A stretch of DNA of 64,000 nucleotides from Paraescarpia echinospica. Taxonomy: Eukaryota; Annelida; Polychaeta; Sabellida; Siboglinidae. This document shows positions 40,701 to 50,810 of this stretch, piece by piece (position 1 is the first letter of the stretch; each line of letters starts with the position of its first letter). The position numbers were made by a program, and so were the translations under genes. The DNA lies in the NCBI GenBank assembly GCA_020002185.1, contig CM034533.1:45336562-45400561 (forward strand), in the 5' to 3' direction. The notes beneath the pieces are model-generated. The model did no database searches and had not been told where the DNA came from. It was given only the letters and a program-made list of their open reading frames with translations.

Positions 40701-43700
40701 AGGTGGAACATGGTTTTGCAAGTTTCATCGCATACCACGAATGCAGTTTTTTATGTTTTGCTGTGTCCCTTCGACACAATTCTATGGTTCTTCAAAGTTA
40801 TTTCTAGTCCCACGTTAGACAGATCGCTTACAAAGAAATACGACAGATATCCAAATTGTGTGTCGACAACCGCACTTTCGTTTCACAATGAAATGGTGCC
40901 GTCACCTAGCGACCAAACTGTGAAAAATGGAATACTGAATAGTAGTTCCCACTAATGCGCGTAAGCACCACCTAACGGCTAATTCAGAAACTAGGTAGAA
41001 CGACTTTAGCGTGGCGTCCGGTCAGGAACCTATACTTTGGACTTTAAATCATGTACTGTGCATCCCATGTGTGAGACTAGGATAATATACTTTGATTTTG
41101 AAATTGTGTTATAATTATTGTTAACAATCCCTGATTTGACCTGACGCGATGTAATCTAGTTTTCTGTCTATGACATCACAGATTTAGGTACAACCGACGT
41201 CTACAGAAAACAGTTGGGTGTGTGTAATAAAATATGATGCAGCTGCTGCTCACAAAATTAGTTGGATGTCGGCAAATCTGATTTTCCGTAAATGCTGTTT
41301 ATGTGAACAAATCGCGAATCCATCGATTTTGAGATTTCCCCTGAAAATTATTCTTTGGTATTCGTTTTATCAATTATTACTCTAGCTACCCTCTAATGAA
41401 CTCTGTTTTGTGTATTTTAAAGCGTTTTTTGTAGAGCTGTGCGAAATGTTCCGTTCGATTTCCTTAAAATAACGCCAAAAATGCCAGTAATTGCGCACGT
41501 TCGCAACTGCTAATTTTAGGACGCTCCTAACATATGAGATATCATCACGAAGCTTGACGTGTCATCTTCCCAAATATGGGCATACATATGCTAATAACTA
41601 CATTTTGTGACCTCCAGAGAGCTTGGAAGACGGTAACTAAGGTACATTTCATGAAACATAACGAATAATTTGCATCAACTTTGACAGCCGTTTTCTGGGT
41701 TTGAAGGTTTCTACCCCACCTGTGTTTGTTAAGCCATAACTTCAGTTAGAATTAAGATATCTTCTTACCTGATACACCGTGTGAAAGCAGAGATCCTGCT
41801 CTTTCCAACGCTACTAATAACTCAATATTAAAACTTTCTGACTTGCGACTCATTTTGTTAAGATGGGTCACAAATTAACTACAACTGACACAGTGAACTT
41901 CCTGCTAAACAACTGCCACCCACGGGAATGGAACAGACATGGTATGTTTAAAGTGGGCGGTAGCACTCTTTAGTGCGGACAAAGAAGTGTTAGTAAAAGA
42001 AACGCGTAGACTGCAAAAGTATTTTTTAAGTGTAGGTTGGATACTGAAAAAGCACTCATTCTGTGAGAGAACTAATAGAACAAATGATTGTGTTACTGCA
42101 AGCAGAGTGAATGTTTCATAATCAAAGAAAAGCGTAGACTGGATACTGCGAAAGTACTCATTCTCTTGGACAACAATATACTATATTGGAACAAAACATG
42201 GAATTAATGTTAACGACATGAATTTGTTTAAAAAATAAAATTTACACATCTGATAAGGGTGGGTTTCGCATAGATTAAAAACTGTAGGACTCTCGATTAG
42301 AAAGCTAACCTTTCTAATCCACGTGTCATCTAGAGCATGTGGCTTTGGATGGCAGCCTTCTTAAATCTCTTTGTAAATTAATTAGCTACTGCTAACTGTC
42401 AAAACTGCGTCACAAAACTGGCATATTTCGCCGATCTGATTATGATATGGTGTGACTCACACAATGACAGCCAGAAGAATCAGATTCTCACCCACAGGTA
42501 GTCACCAACATGTATACTTCTATTCCCAAAATAATTATGCAGTGATGAATTGCAAGAAATCTCCATTCATCACAATTACAAGGGAAATATAGGTAAATAT
42601 AATATTGTTTTAAATAATTTAAAATATAGAACTGCATAAAGCAAGTTTATCTATTCGGTAACCCAGAATCAGCCTGGGTGGTAATCATTAGCAGGAAGTG
42701 TGCGGAATGAGTTGTCTTCAATATGGGAACACCATAACCATGCCAAACATCAAGGGGCCTTGTAATTAACCTCTCCAGGCACCACAATATAATGTCCTTA
42801 AGAGAGACCCTCACTTTAAAGTACAATGGAATCCCACCCTTGGGCCAGGACAAAAGTGACCTGAATAACGAGATGACAAGATTTTTTAGCAGTACTAAAT
42901 TCCAACACTTTATTATTATGGGTGACCTTAATTGCGAGGTGACTGTATTACTGAAGTGACTGTAAAACAACGTTTGATTTCACATGAAATATAGCAGCGC
43001 TGGGCTGGAGACGTCTACTCACTGATCATGCCGAGTTTCATCCAGTTGATCCCCCGGGCACCATGAGCGACGAGGGCAAAGCCGATGGTGGCGCCCACTA
43101 TACTGTGGGTGGCCGAGATCGGCAGCCTCAGCAGAGTCGCACCCATCAGCCACACGCATGATCCTGCCGGTCAGAGGTCAGACGGTCAGTAACCACTGTC
43201 CACTAGGGGTGGACAGTGACAACAAGGGCATGGATGGTCAAGCAGCAGGAAATGCACAAAAACACCCCCAATCTGTCCAGAGCGACGGCCATGATATGAT
43301 ATGTGTAATAAGGGTTGTGTTTGGTCATTTGGAGCTATGGGTAGAGGTTGTGTTACAGGCAATAACAAACCTGCGGCTGTTAAGGGTCCGACTAATGGGT
43401 TCATTTCTACTTTCAAATGTACCATTGAATACTTGCTCAAGTCGTTTTATAATGACGCGAGGTGATGACATGTCATGATGACACACCACTGTTACATGAT
43501 GATGCAAGACAGTGTCACAAGAAAGTGACATGTGGCATTGACATAATACAATGACACAATATGACATGACGTATTGACACACTATGGTGACACAAGTCAG
43601 TATCAGAAAGCAGTGACATGAGTTGGCATGATATTTACAGTGATGACACAAATTAATGACATAAGCAGTGACATTGGCTATAGCCCCTTTCAGTGAGTTG

Positions 43701-45356
43701 TTTCGGATTTCGGCGCAGTGACACAAGACTATGACACAAGGCAATATGATATTTAGTGAGGAGTTTCAATACTCCACCTACGTCCCACCTCCCTGAATAC
43801 AGTGCACAGCATGCCCCCGCCAAGTTCTTGTGTAGCCCACAACTCAACCAAACAATGCCATGTGGTATGCACTCATGTTTTTGTCACACAGTATACATCT
43901 ATACAACAAGCTCTTCGTGTCTCTAAAAAACTGAGTGTAAATACACAAGCTATACTATACTGATCAAGAGGCCAGTAATAGCAATTAGCCTGGAGTGGCA
44001 TCTATAATAGATGACATTGTTGGCAGTTTTCTTAATAAACGAATGACTGCGGCCATTTTGAAAGCGTGCCAAATACCGACCTATGTTCTGATGTTTACTG
44101 ATTCCATGCTATTTTACATAATAAACAGTTCTAGAAACAGAAACTCCAACCAAAAATATTTTAGTGTTTCCTTTTCTGATTCACCTGGTAGATTACTAAG
44201 TACAACAAAGGCTGTGTTTACTAAAAACACAATCTATTATATAACACATTACATCAAAGTCTGTCACTTTAATCTCAACAGAAATTTTCAGTGATATTGT
44301 AATTGGTAAGTTGTGCGAATTTGGAAGATTTCAAACTGATGTGACCACTCCTAAGGCATTCTGGGTAATGCAGCGAGACTGGAACAAGATGCAAGAGTTA
44401 TCAACCAGGGGAGTTACTGTCACACCTACCAGACAGTGCAGCTACGTTGCCCATCATCAGGTAGCCAGTGTTGTTCACGTATGGATCAACATCGATGATC
44501 CCTTTCCGTATCGTGTCCGACACTTTGGAACCTACAAATGGAATCAGATAAGTCACATGGATAGTTTGGATACAGCAAGGCAGGCGAGAGTATTATTTTG
44601 TGACAGGGGGACAAAGGAACGTTTGAAAATCACACTGCTATATTAATTTACAAATAAAAGCTACTCTGTCAGTATCACTTCTTAACTCAGGAGGACGCTG
44701 TGGTACCTGTAAAAGACAATTCTGGCTTTGGAAACATGTGATGCTTTCATGAATGAACTCTTTGAAACCATGAGTATCCAGTTTGTAAAGTTATATCCTA
44801 GCCATTATTTCTGTAGTTGTCACACTTCAATAAACTGAACTTAAAAAATAACTTCACTGCTGTTTTAATTTACAAGTAAATGCTATTTTGTCACTTTCAC
44901 TCTTTAACTCGGGAGGAAACTGTGATTGTGGTACACGTCAAATTTGAAGTTCTGGCTCTGGAAACAAGTGATGCTTTCATCAATGGTTCAACTAAAAAAT
45001 CTGGAGTAACAAATTTGACAAGACTACTTTGTATGGTTACATCCTAATCATTGTCACACGTCAATGTATTGACCTTACCAGTATGCTTACGCCCTAACGT
45101 ATAGCCATATTATCGTGTGTCCACCAATGACACCGATGGCGACACTATGACTGCGATACTCACCTAGCAGTATGGCACCCATCGTCTCGAAGATCGATGC
45201 CAGGATGCAGGCCCATTTCATTGTGAGCACCTTCGAGCCAACTGACGTTCCGAATGAATTCGCGACATCGTTGGCGCCGATCCCAAATGCGAGGACGAAG
45301 GCGATGATAAATCCGATGACAAGCATCCATACTTGGTCCGACGGTATGTCATACAT
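28465..45356 (-). CDS. SLC20A: sodium-dependent phosphate transporter PiT, copy B (14 exons, complete)
   Basis: Na+-coupled inorganic phosphate importer of the SLC20 family, plasma membrane. Exons 45164-45356, 44430-44531, 43023-43163, 38319-38404, 37655-37751, 36767-36886, 33838-33927, 32789-32944, 32102-32157, 31416-31524, 30933-31018, 30229-30353, 29507-29692 and 28465-28711 total 1794 bases, giving 597 codons plus TAG with no break. Every intron is GT-AG with matching phase. [10 protein letters not shown] lies at residues 25-34, FET at 56-58, [10 protein letters not shown] in exon 3, FAHGGNDVS with Asp452 in exon 12, and GFCIEIGS with Glu521 in exon 14. About six membrane segments precede and several follow a polar loop (about residues 240-425) rich in Ser, Asn, Lys and Glu. 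Vertebrate PiT proteins are about 650-680 residues, so this one is slightly short, mainly in the loop. Exon lengths 102, 86, 97, 120 and 186 are shared with copy A. Confidence 0.96.
29190..29420. repeat. degenerate GTGTCACTTTGTG minisatellite
   Basis: Imperfect units of GTGTCACTTTGTGGTAGTGT and shorter variants in gene B intron 13. Irregular spacing suggests an old, decayed array. Confidence 0.75.
29507..29692 (-). CDS. SLC20A: PiT copy B exon 13
   Basis: Reads [20 protein letters not shown], then [20 protein letters not shown] and [20 protein letters not shown]. Acceptor TTTGCAG, donor GTGCGT. Confidence 0.95.
30229..30353 (-). CDS. SLC20A: PiT copy B exon 12
   Basis: Reads [20 protein letters not shown] then [20 protein letters not shown]. 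Second PHO4 half-signature. Acceptor TTTCAG, donor GTAACT. Confidence 0.94.
30520..30706. mobile_element. pogo-like MITE relative, degraded
   Basis: Shares ACGATCACCTC, GGTCACCTCGTTATTCAGGT, TTGCCCAGT and a terminal AGGGAGGTTTCAC with the MITE at 4698-4889. Termini decayed. In gene B intron 11. Confidence 0.65.
30933..31018 (-). CDS. SLC20A: PiT copy B exon 11 (loop)
   Basis: Reads [20 protein letters not shown] then DNSNVDTSG. Acceptor TGTTGCAG, donor GTGAGTG, returning to phase 0. Confidence 0.86.
31416..31524 (-). CDS. SLC20A: PiT copy B exon 10 (loop)
   Basis: Reads [20 protein letters not shown] then [16 protein letters not shown]. Acceptor CATTGTAG, donor GTGAGT. Confidence 0.85.
31906..32005. 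repeat. short direct repeat with TTTTTTGCAGGTT
   Basis: Two imperfect copies, each containing AACTnnnTTTTTTGCAGGTT (near 31905-31922 and 31983-32002), in gene B intron 9. They look like plus-strand splice acceptors, but the gene is on the other strand. Confidence 0.6.
32102..32157 (-). CDS. SLC20A: PiT copy B exon 9 (loop, 56 bases)
   Basis: Reads [19 protein letters not shown]. Acceptor TGTTTCAG, donor GTAAGA. Small acidic loop exon. Confidence 0.82.
32789..32944 (-). CDS. SLC20A: PiT copy B exon 8 (loop)
   Basis: Reads [20 protein letters not shown] then [20 protein letters not shown] and [12 protein letters not shown]. Ser/Asn-rich with RRNS, a basophilic-kinase-type site. Donor GTACGG. 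Reading through the donor the frame stays open for about 30 residues before a stop, so intron retention would truncate the protein. Confidence 0.88.
32985..33312 (+). mobile_element. tRNA-derived SINE, copy 2, full length
   Basis: The head contains AAGAGCTTTGGACTCTCAAC and B-box GGTTTGAATCC. The body contains TTGGGCAAGTTCATTCACTC and GAGTACCTGGCTGTAGACAG; the tail is TGCGCTATATAAGAACTTAC then CTTTA. It lies in gene B intron 7, starting about 40 bases from the exon 8 acceptor. Confidence 0.9.
33313..33530 (-). mobile_element. tRNA-derived SINE, copy 3, inverted and truncated
   Basis: Reverse complement of the body and tail of copy 2 (CTGTCTACAGCCAGGTACTC, GGCAGACCTGTTCA, AATCTCGACTTCTCTGG) without the tRNA-like head. 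Tail-to-tail with copy 2, almost no spacer. Confidence 0.88.
33838..33927 (-). CDS. SLC20A: PiT copy B exon 7 (loop)
   Basis: Reads [20 protein letters not shown] then [10 protein letters not shown]. Hydrophilic, cytosolic loop. Acceptor CATTGCAG, donor GTAAGT. The copy A counterpart at 6598-6669 has the same phases but little sequence similarity. Confidence 0.9.
34308..36755. repeat. 37-bp minisatellite, about 66 copies
   Basis: The unit is GAACTGTCACTCCCCTCGTT then ACAATACGAGTCCCACA. The left part alternates ATGAGTCACACA and ACGAGTCCCACA units, a 74-bp higher-order repeat. Two stretches 1036 bases apart (28 units; for example 35179-35418 and 36215-36454) share rare variants, including an extra CT in CCCCTCTCGTT at about 35391 and 36427. 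It fills most of gene B intron 6 and ends about 12 bases from the exon 6 donor. Open plus frames here are artefacts. Confidence 0.98.
36767..36886 (-). CDS. SLC20A: PiT copy B exon 6
   Basis: Reads [20 protein letters not shown] then [20 protein letters not shown]. Acceptor GTCTGCAG, donor GTGAGTG. The 37-bp minisatellite of the next intron starts about 12 bases beyond the donor. Confidence 0.94.
37080..37180. repeat. partial copy of the 38.5-kb dispersed repeat
   Basis: Shares GATATGGAAG, TTGTAAACAAGTT and CACCTGTTTAC landmarks with 38512-38600 and 38824-38910. In gene B intron 5. Confidence 0.55.
37655..37751 (-). CDS. SLC20A: PiT copy B exon 5
   Basis: Reads [20 protein letters not shown] then [12 protein letters not shown]. 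Acceptor TTGACAG, donor GTGAGT. Confidence 0.94.
38319..38404 (-). CDS. SLC20A: PiT copy B exon 4
   Basis: Reads [20 protein letters not shown] then LCKYKILNK. Acceptor GTTGCAG, donor GTGAGA. Confidence 0.94.
38510..39310. repeat. imperfect segmental duplication in gene B intron 3
   Basis: A module with AGACTGTAAACAAGTTGTAA and ATCACCTGTTTAC recurs at 38512 and 38824. A second module with GACTAGAGTTTAGTGTTCT then AAAATGGCACCAAACT and TTCTGGGTTACATT recurs at 38702 and 39220. Likely copies of one dispersed element. Confidence 0.8.
39311..42764. other. gene B intron 3, remaining part
   Basis: The longest intron of gene B. No exon or clear element is recognised. Confidence 0.6.
42765..42975. 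mobile_element. pogo-like MITE relative, reverse orientation
   Basis: Contains AAAAGTGACCTGAATAACGA and GGGTGACCTTAATTGCGAGG, which match in reverse complement the internal motifs of the 4698-4889 and 30520-30706 elements. Ends close to gene B exon 3. Confidence 0.6.
43023..43163 (-). CDS. SLC20A: PiT copy B exon 3 (undivided)
   Basis: 141 bases reading [20 protein letters not shown], then [20 protein letters not shown] and WMKLGMI. Copy A has an intron after the residue equivalent to Arg in LLR|LPIS. Confidence 0.95.
43440..43750. repeat. degenerate TGACAC-rich tract
   Basis: Irregular repetition of ATGACAC, GTGACA and ACATGA over about 300 bases in gene B intron 2. No fixed unit length. 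Confidence 0.7.
44430..44531 (-). CDS. SLC20A: PiT copy B exon 2
   Basis: Reads [20 protein letters not shown] then [14 protein letters not shown], with one N-glycosylation sequon (NNT). Acceptor TTTGTAG, donor GTAGGT. Confidence 0.94.
44640..45075. repeat. direct duplication of about 225 bp in gene B intron 1
   Basis: AATTTACAAATAAAAGCTAC, GGAAACATGTGATGCTTTCA and CTAATCATTGTCACA-type landmarks occur in order in both 44640-44840 and 44865-45075, about 80 percent alike by eye. Confidence 0.8.
45164..45356 (-). CDS. SLC20A: PiT copy B exon 1 (start codon)
   Basis: ATG at 45356-45354, with A at -3. [20 protein letters not shown] leads into the [14 protein letters not shown] motif and [12 protein letters not shown]. 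Donor GTGAGT after a one-base remainder. Confidence 0.95.
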
Positions 45357-46690
45357 TTTGACAGCAGGAGTGATAACAAGCAGTCAATATTTGTGACAAC
45401 TGGTGACTTTGACAAGCAGGTGTTGGTATATATAGTAGCGATGAATGTTTCCCCCAGGGCTATGTGACTGAGGTAAATAGCAGCGTCAACACGAATGAAA
45501 GAAACCGGCTGTAGCCAGAGGGTGATTTTTTGTAATGAAGCAGCGAATGAGTGACTAGATCTGCTTCAAGGAGTTTGCGAAAGGCAATGGGGGTGAGGTG
45601 TGTTTTTACAAAAGATGACAGACTGCGCGGCGGCAGGGGAAGCTTTGGCTACCTCAACGGGCTCGGGAAGATTTTATGGCGGACGTGAGGCTGTGGAATC
45701 TGGCCGTGGTGCAAGATGAAGCTCTGCATGGGTGACGGTCAAATCTACAACAGAACAATGCCTCAATGTACCAGCAGTGTCAGTGTGTACAGTCTTACAC
45801 AATCATCTCATATGACAATGTCAGGTGACACATTACACCAGAGTCTGTGACTGGAGGATTCGGGTGCACACCAAATCATACAAATTTTCTGCATCAATCT
45901 ACTGATTTCTGGAGCATTTTGACAGTATTCTGTTACAAATAATACAGACTTATATGAAATTTAACAATTTGATAAAGTACATATTGTCAAATTGTGTGAA
46001 AAACAAGAGAATATATTATCTTGTTTTTCACACAATTGTACAAAATCGAATGGAAACGAAAACATGGCTTGTCTACAATCTGTCATATATTCATTGATAC
46101 TGGACTACTGGTGCTAATTAACACTAATTAAACATTATGAAAATGCTCAAAAGTTAATTTCTTGGCATAAACCAACACTCATGTTTCTGGGATTTCTCCA
46201 TGAAAAATAATTATAATGTAAGATTGACATAACATTTTAAAACAGTTTTAAGTACCAACATTTCTAATATTAGTACACAGAAATAACATCAAAGAAACTC
46301 AACATTTACATAAAACCTTAAAATTGTACACAGATATAAGCGGAAACTTCCACTTGAATATTGAAACCAAAAATAATCATAGCAGCCACACAGATTTCTT
46401 TTCAAATTATACAAGTAGTACCTCACAATAATGACGTCCTACAAGAACATCAGAAAATGCAGACACAATAACACCACACGATAATGCAGCGAAACAATGC
46501 ATGCTCCCTAAGACAGCTCCCCCATCACGGCCGCCATTCACTAATCCAGCAACCCACACGGCTCTCACCATGTCAGTCCGACCGGCACGGCCAACAAGGA
46601 AGGCCACATTACCTGATTGCAGCAGAAGCCTACAGCCGCCGCTCTGACAACAATCCGTTTACTGACACCCGATAACAGCGCTGGCTTCGG
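45357..46690 (-). promoter_or_regulatory. gene B upstream region with a possible non-coding first exon
   Basis: A minus-strand CpG-containing block at about 46612-46690 ends in a donor-like CAATCAG|GTAATG. A possible acceptor TTTACCTCAG lies near 45473, 5' of the exon 1 ATG. Together they could form a spliced 5' leader. Neither is confirmed. Confidence 0.3.
45990..46037. repeat. 18-bp perfect hairpin
   Basis: AATTGTGTGAAAAACAAG (45990-46007) is inverted exactly at 46020-46037, with a 12-base AT loop. Confidence 0.95.
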
Positions 46691-47727
46691 TCAGTGTGAT
46701 ATCAACGACTTGCCGCTGTGAAGTCCCCTAACTATCCCAAAAATTCACCTGGCGCATTCCGTTACTTGGGATAATATAGCGGCACTCGAGCTTCTGTACG
46801 GAAGTGGCTGAGTGCTGGTTACACACTCCACACGTGCTTGTAGCTGTGCATCCGATGGACACTAGAATCTGGGTCACGTCTCAGTTTAAGTAGACAGGCC
46901 ATCACTCGTGCACAAAACACCGTACACTCGTGTGCGGCATTAACAGTGCTCATGCCTGATCTCTTAGACCTAACAATCATCAGAGACGGAGAAGACAATG
47001 TCAGGTGATACGTTACACCACCAGAGTCAGTGTCTGGAGGACACCAGAGTCAATGTCGGGAGGAGCCATCAATCCTTCCCTGTTTCAAACCACGGCAAGA
47101 TTTCATTCATGAATCAACTGTTACAGTTGCCCCACAACGTCTGGAGGGACAGTGTCATGATTGTGAGGAAAAATATGTTGCCAGGAGCGACCTGTGAATA
47201 AAAGGAGTTATTACAATAACTATAGTTGCACACACATGTAAAATTGTGTAATGTTTACACTTGATACATACATGTGTATGTGTAAATGAAGATACTAAAT
47301 TGTCACTAGTTTTAATACTGCCAACTGGTATCATTCTTCACTATCTCGGAATGTAACCTACAAAGACAACAAAACAAACAGTTTATTACAATATCCATAG
47401 TTACATAATGTAAACACATTGTGTAATGTTTACACATTTGTATGTACAAGTAAACATAGTACTAAACTATGATTGATGGCATGCCGCTGGAAATACCACA
47501 CACTACACTATTGCCGAATACAATCTACAATAAAACTTTCTCTATTCTCACCAAATAAAGCAAGTTATCCCTAAACTTGATGCTTATAGATTATCAATAC
47601 TGTAGCAACATAAACTGTAGGAATTTACCCATTTATGTAGTAAATATTACATGTATAAAACAGTTCCCTCAAGTTATCGAAGTCATAAATTTTAACAATA
47701 CAGCTGAATGTTTCCTAACTAGATGAA
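46691..47727. other. unassigned DNA upstream of gene B
   Basis: Contains a short duplication (GTGTAATGTTTACAC near 47250 and 47428) and a repeat of the TCAGGTGACACATTACACCA motif from 45823. No exon. Confidence 0.5.
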
Positions 47728-47822
47728 ACAAGTGGAACCTCACTATTAAGGTCACCTCGGCAAAATGACCTTAATTGCAGGGTGGCTGTATTCCCAAGGT
47801 GACTACAAAGTAAGGTTCAATT
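47728..47822. mobile_element. pogo-like MITE relative, short
   Basis: Begins AGTGGAACCTCACTATTAAG and ends GTAAGGTTCAATTC, with AAGGTCACCTCGG inside. A deleted relative of the element at 4698-4889. Confidence 0.65.
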
Positions 47823-50206
47823 CTATCTTACACTGAATAAAAAAACACATGTACCCAGGCCTGTATAAATTCTGCATGACGACTCTGACAAGACCCAATA
47901 ACGCCGTCTCCAGACTGTCACTAACTGTCCTGTAATGCTTCTCATTGATTTTTTCCCGCTAGTATTCGTCGCATCCCAGACATCACATAAAGATGACAGC
48001 AGTACAGATTCAGCCTCCGTAAGTAATGGACAGACTAGCTGTCTGTATCTATCTCTAGACTCCCTCCGTAGAGCAAACCTTTCCCTGGCCAAAGCACCAA
48101 CCCAGTAGACATTCACAGCAAGTGTCAAAGGGTGCAGCTAAACACGGAGTACGTAGGCTGTATGATGTTGGTACAGTCAGAGAGACACGATGAAGGTTTC
48201 AAATACAACCTGCAGAAATAACTACTGGATATGATGACAAAATCAGAAATTTTCCACATCTACACATAAATGTGTTCTGTGATATCGACGATGTAAAAGA
48301 GCAGACAAATCACAAGATGTCAATGATCATTTACGAGATCCGATAGTGGCAATAGCAATCACCGATTTGCCTGACTGGAAACAGTAACGCAATCACAAAA
48401 CTCCCATAATCCTCCAGACTACCCATCTCATTAGCATAGGCTCTCGTTATACTCCTTGTTCCCGACTTCCCATAGATGTTGATACCACTGTTATGTTCCT
48501 GTTTGGAATATTCTGACAGGTCCCTTTTCGTAGTTCCTGCATAAAAGTTTATTAAAAGGTTCTTAATTAATTAATTATGTCTCGTTTCTGACTCGTTTTG
48601 TAAACAACTGAATCTAGTATCCAGTAATGCATGCCATCTTGCTTACACAAATATGATATTTACTTACTTTGGTGAATTGTTTGTATTAACTATTAAGTAC
48701 ATTTTAATCAAATTTGGTGAAAATTCTGTGAAAGATGGCCAATGTGTTCCACAGTACAAAGTTGTTACGATATTTGTGCAATTTTTTAATTAAAAAAAAA
48801 AAAATACCCATTTTTAAACCAACCATTCATATTACGTAACCTAAATCCGAACACCCACGTGAATCATCAAGTTCTAAGCATATGTTTGATAACTACACCA
48901 TGTCACAACCGACCAAGTTCAACAGTTCTTTACTTTATCTACTTATTGGCAAATGCAAACTGACCTGCTATATTATACATGTATTTTGAAAATCTGCATA
49001 GCCACTTCGACTGTTAGCATGCGAAAGGAAGCCGTCCACGTCCTCTCACCTAGAGAACAAAACAACCCCGGTTTTGTGGCCATTATTCTTTGTCGACACA
49101 TGTATGTATGTGACCTTGCTTCAGTCAGCCTGTGGACATTTCTGAAGATGTAGAAATTCCTGGACTCATTGCCCTATCATTGTACCTTGTCCAACATGTT
49201 TAATTATTCTGTTACATGTGTGATGTGCGCACCATTTATCATTGTTACCGGTAATTGCAACGGTGAAAGGTCCGTGGTTCGACAAAATGTATTCCCTCAA
49301 AAAAAATATATAACAGGTAGATTTCTTTAAGGCAGTGCTAGCTACATTTTAGAGCCTAGCTAATGTAGACCTCACACTTTATTTTCAAACAGCACATGGG
49401 TCTGCAAATGAGTAATATTATCATTATCAATCATAAAAACTTCTCATCTGATCTTCACCAAATTTACAACTAATATGTAATGTTTACAGTCGAATAAAAA
49501 TGAAAACATGCCAGATTGACACCATTTTTATTAATACAAAATATGGATTTCAGTCAAGTAAATGTGACATGTCTGTGGTGTACTTACAGGGGATGTAACT
49601 GTTGTCCGTCAACTAATAGACGAGTGTCCAGTAAGGCGGTCAAGTTGGAAATAGTACGGTAAGGTCAGGATGTTAGTATCACACAGTAGACACGTCTTGG
49701 ATATAAACAATACACACAAAGCGAGAATGAAAACAATGCAAAGGAACATGTCTATCTGTACATCTAGCCTAGCGACACACTTGGCTAACTCAACTACCAG
49801 GTAATTATAAAGACCAGCAGTATGGTTCAATCATTCAAGTGACCTAAAGTTACACATGTGCCTGATCACGTTGGAGTTCTCAAGCAAGTAGGTGGGGAAG
49901 GGCCAAGATAGAACTGTCGTTTCAGTCGCCCAGAAACACCCACTGTTTACCTTCTCAGTATTAATAGATGAACATTCGTTATATAAGCTCAGTTCGGGAT
50001 GCCACCTGAAATGTGTTAGCTGTGGAATTTTCATCTCGAGGTAAATTTGCCCAAATGTCCCTCCCTCCATCCCTCCCTCCCTCCCAGCCACTCTTGCTGC
50101 CGCTGCCTTTTGCGCTTTTCCGTAATTAAAGCAGCATTTCCCACAGAGGCAGTCTAAGTCTTTCTGAAAACAGTCTTCAGGAATACCTGCCTAGATGGTC
50201 TAGAAC
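47823..50206. other. unassigned intergenic DNA
   Basis: No exon or clear element is recognised. Short CCCTCC repeats near 50057-50085. Confidence 0.5.
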
Positions 50207-50810
50207 CAGACATGGGTTCAATTTTATCAATTCCAATTCAATTTCAATTCAATTCAATGTACTCACAAAAAAGGATCCGTTCCAATTCAATTCATTTTTA
50301 TTAAATTCTGGACATTGGCAAATGCTAATTCACCTCCCTCACAGTAATTTTGGTCTCTGGTGGTCAATTAGTTTATTTGAATAGCACTTAGCTCTGTCCT
50401 GTGCTGCTAGTAAAACTGGGGTACATAGGTACTGAGAGAGAGCAGAGAACTACTACACAAAGACTAGCAGCCCGTGTTTTGTCTGGTGACAAACCCTTTT
50501 GTGCCTGTAAATACTGGTAGTTCTGCTGTTCATTGTTTTATGTCACCAAAAAGATATATCCGAAAATGTTATAATTTAACATATAGTGTGTAGTTTATAC
50601 GTCTCAATTTATATAGAAAAATGGTGTAAATTTATTTTTCGTTTCGATCAATTCATTCAATTTTCATTTTTTATTCAATTTAATCTTACTTTGCGGGATT
50701 CAATTCCAATTCGATCTGTTTTGGTTTTGATCAATTCCAATTAAATTCCAATTCATGCATTTTGTTAATCAATTCAATTCCAATTCAATTAAGAATTGAA
50801 CCCAGGTCTG
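50207..50810. mobile_element. hAT-type non-autonomous element, 604 bp, with target duplication
   Basis: Left end CAGACATGGGTTCAATT and right end AATTGAACCCAGGTCTG form 17-base inverted repeats with one mismatch. They are flanked by TCTAGAAC (50199-50206) and TCTAGAAT (50811-50818), an 8-bp target duplication with one change. Subterminal DNA is dominated by AATTCCAATTCAATT repeats. No coding capacity. The 8-bp duplication and CAG-type termini indicate the hAT superfamily. Confidence 0.88.
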
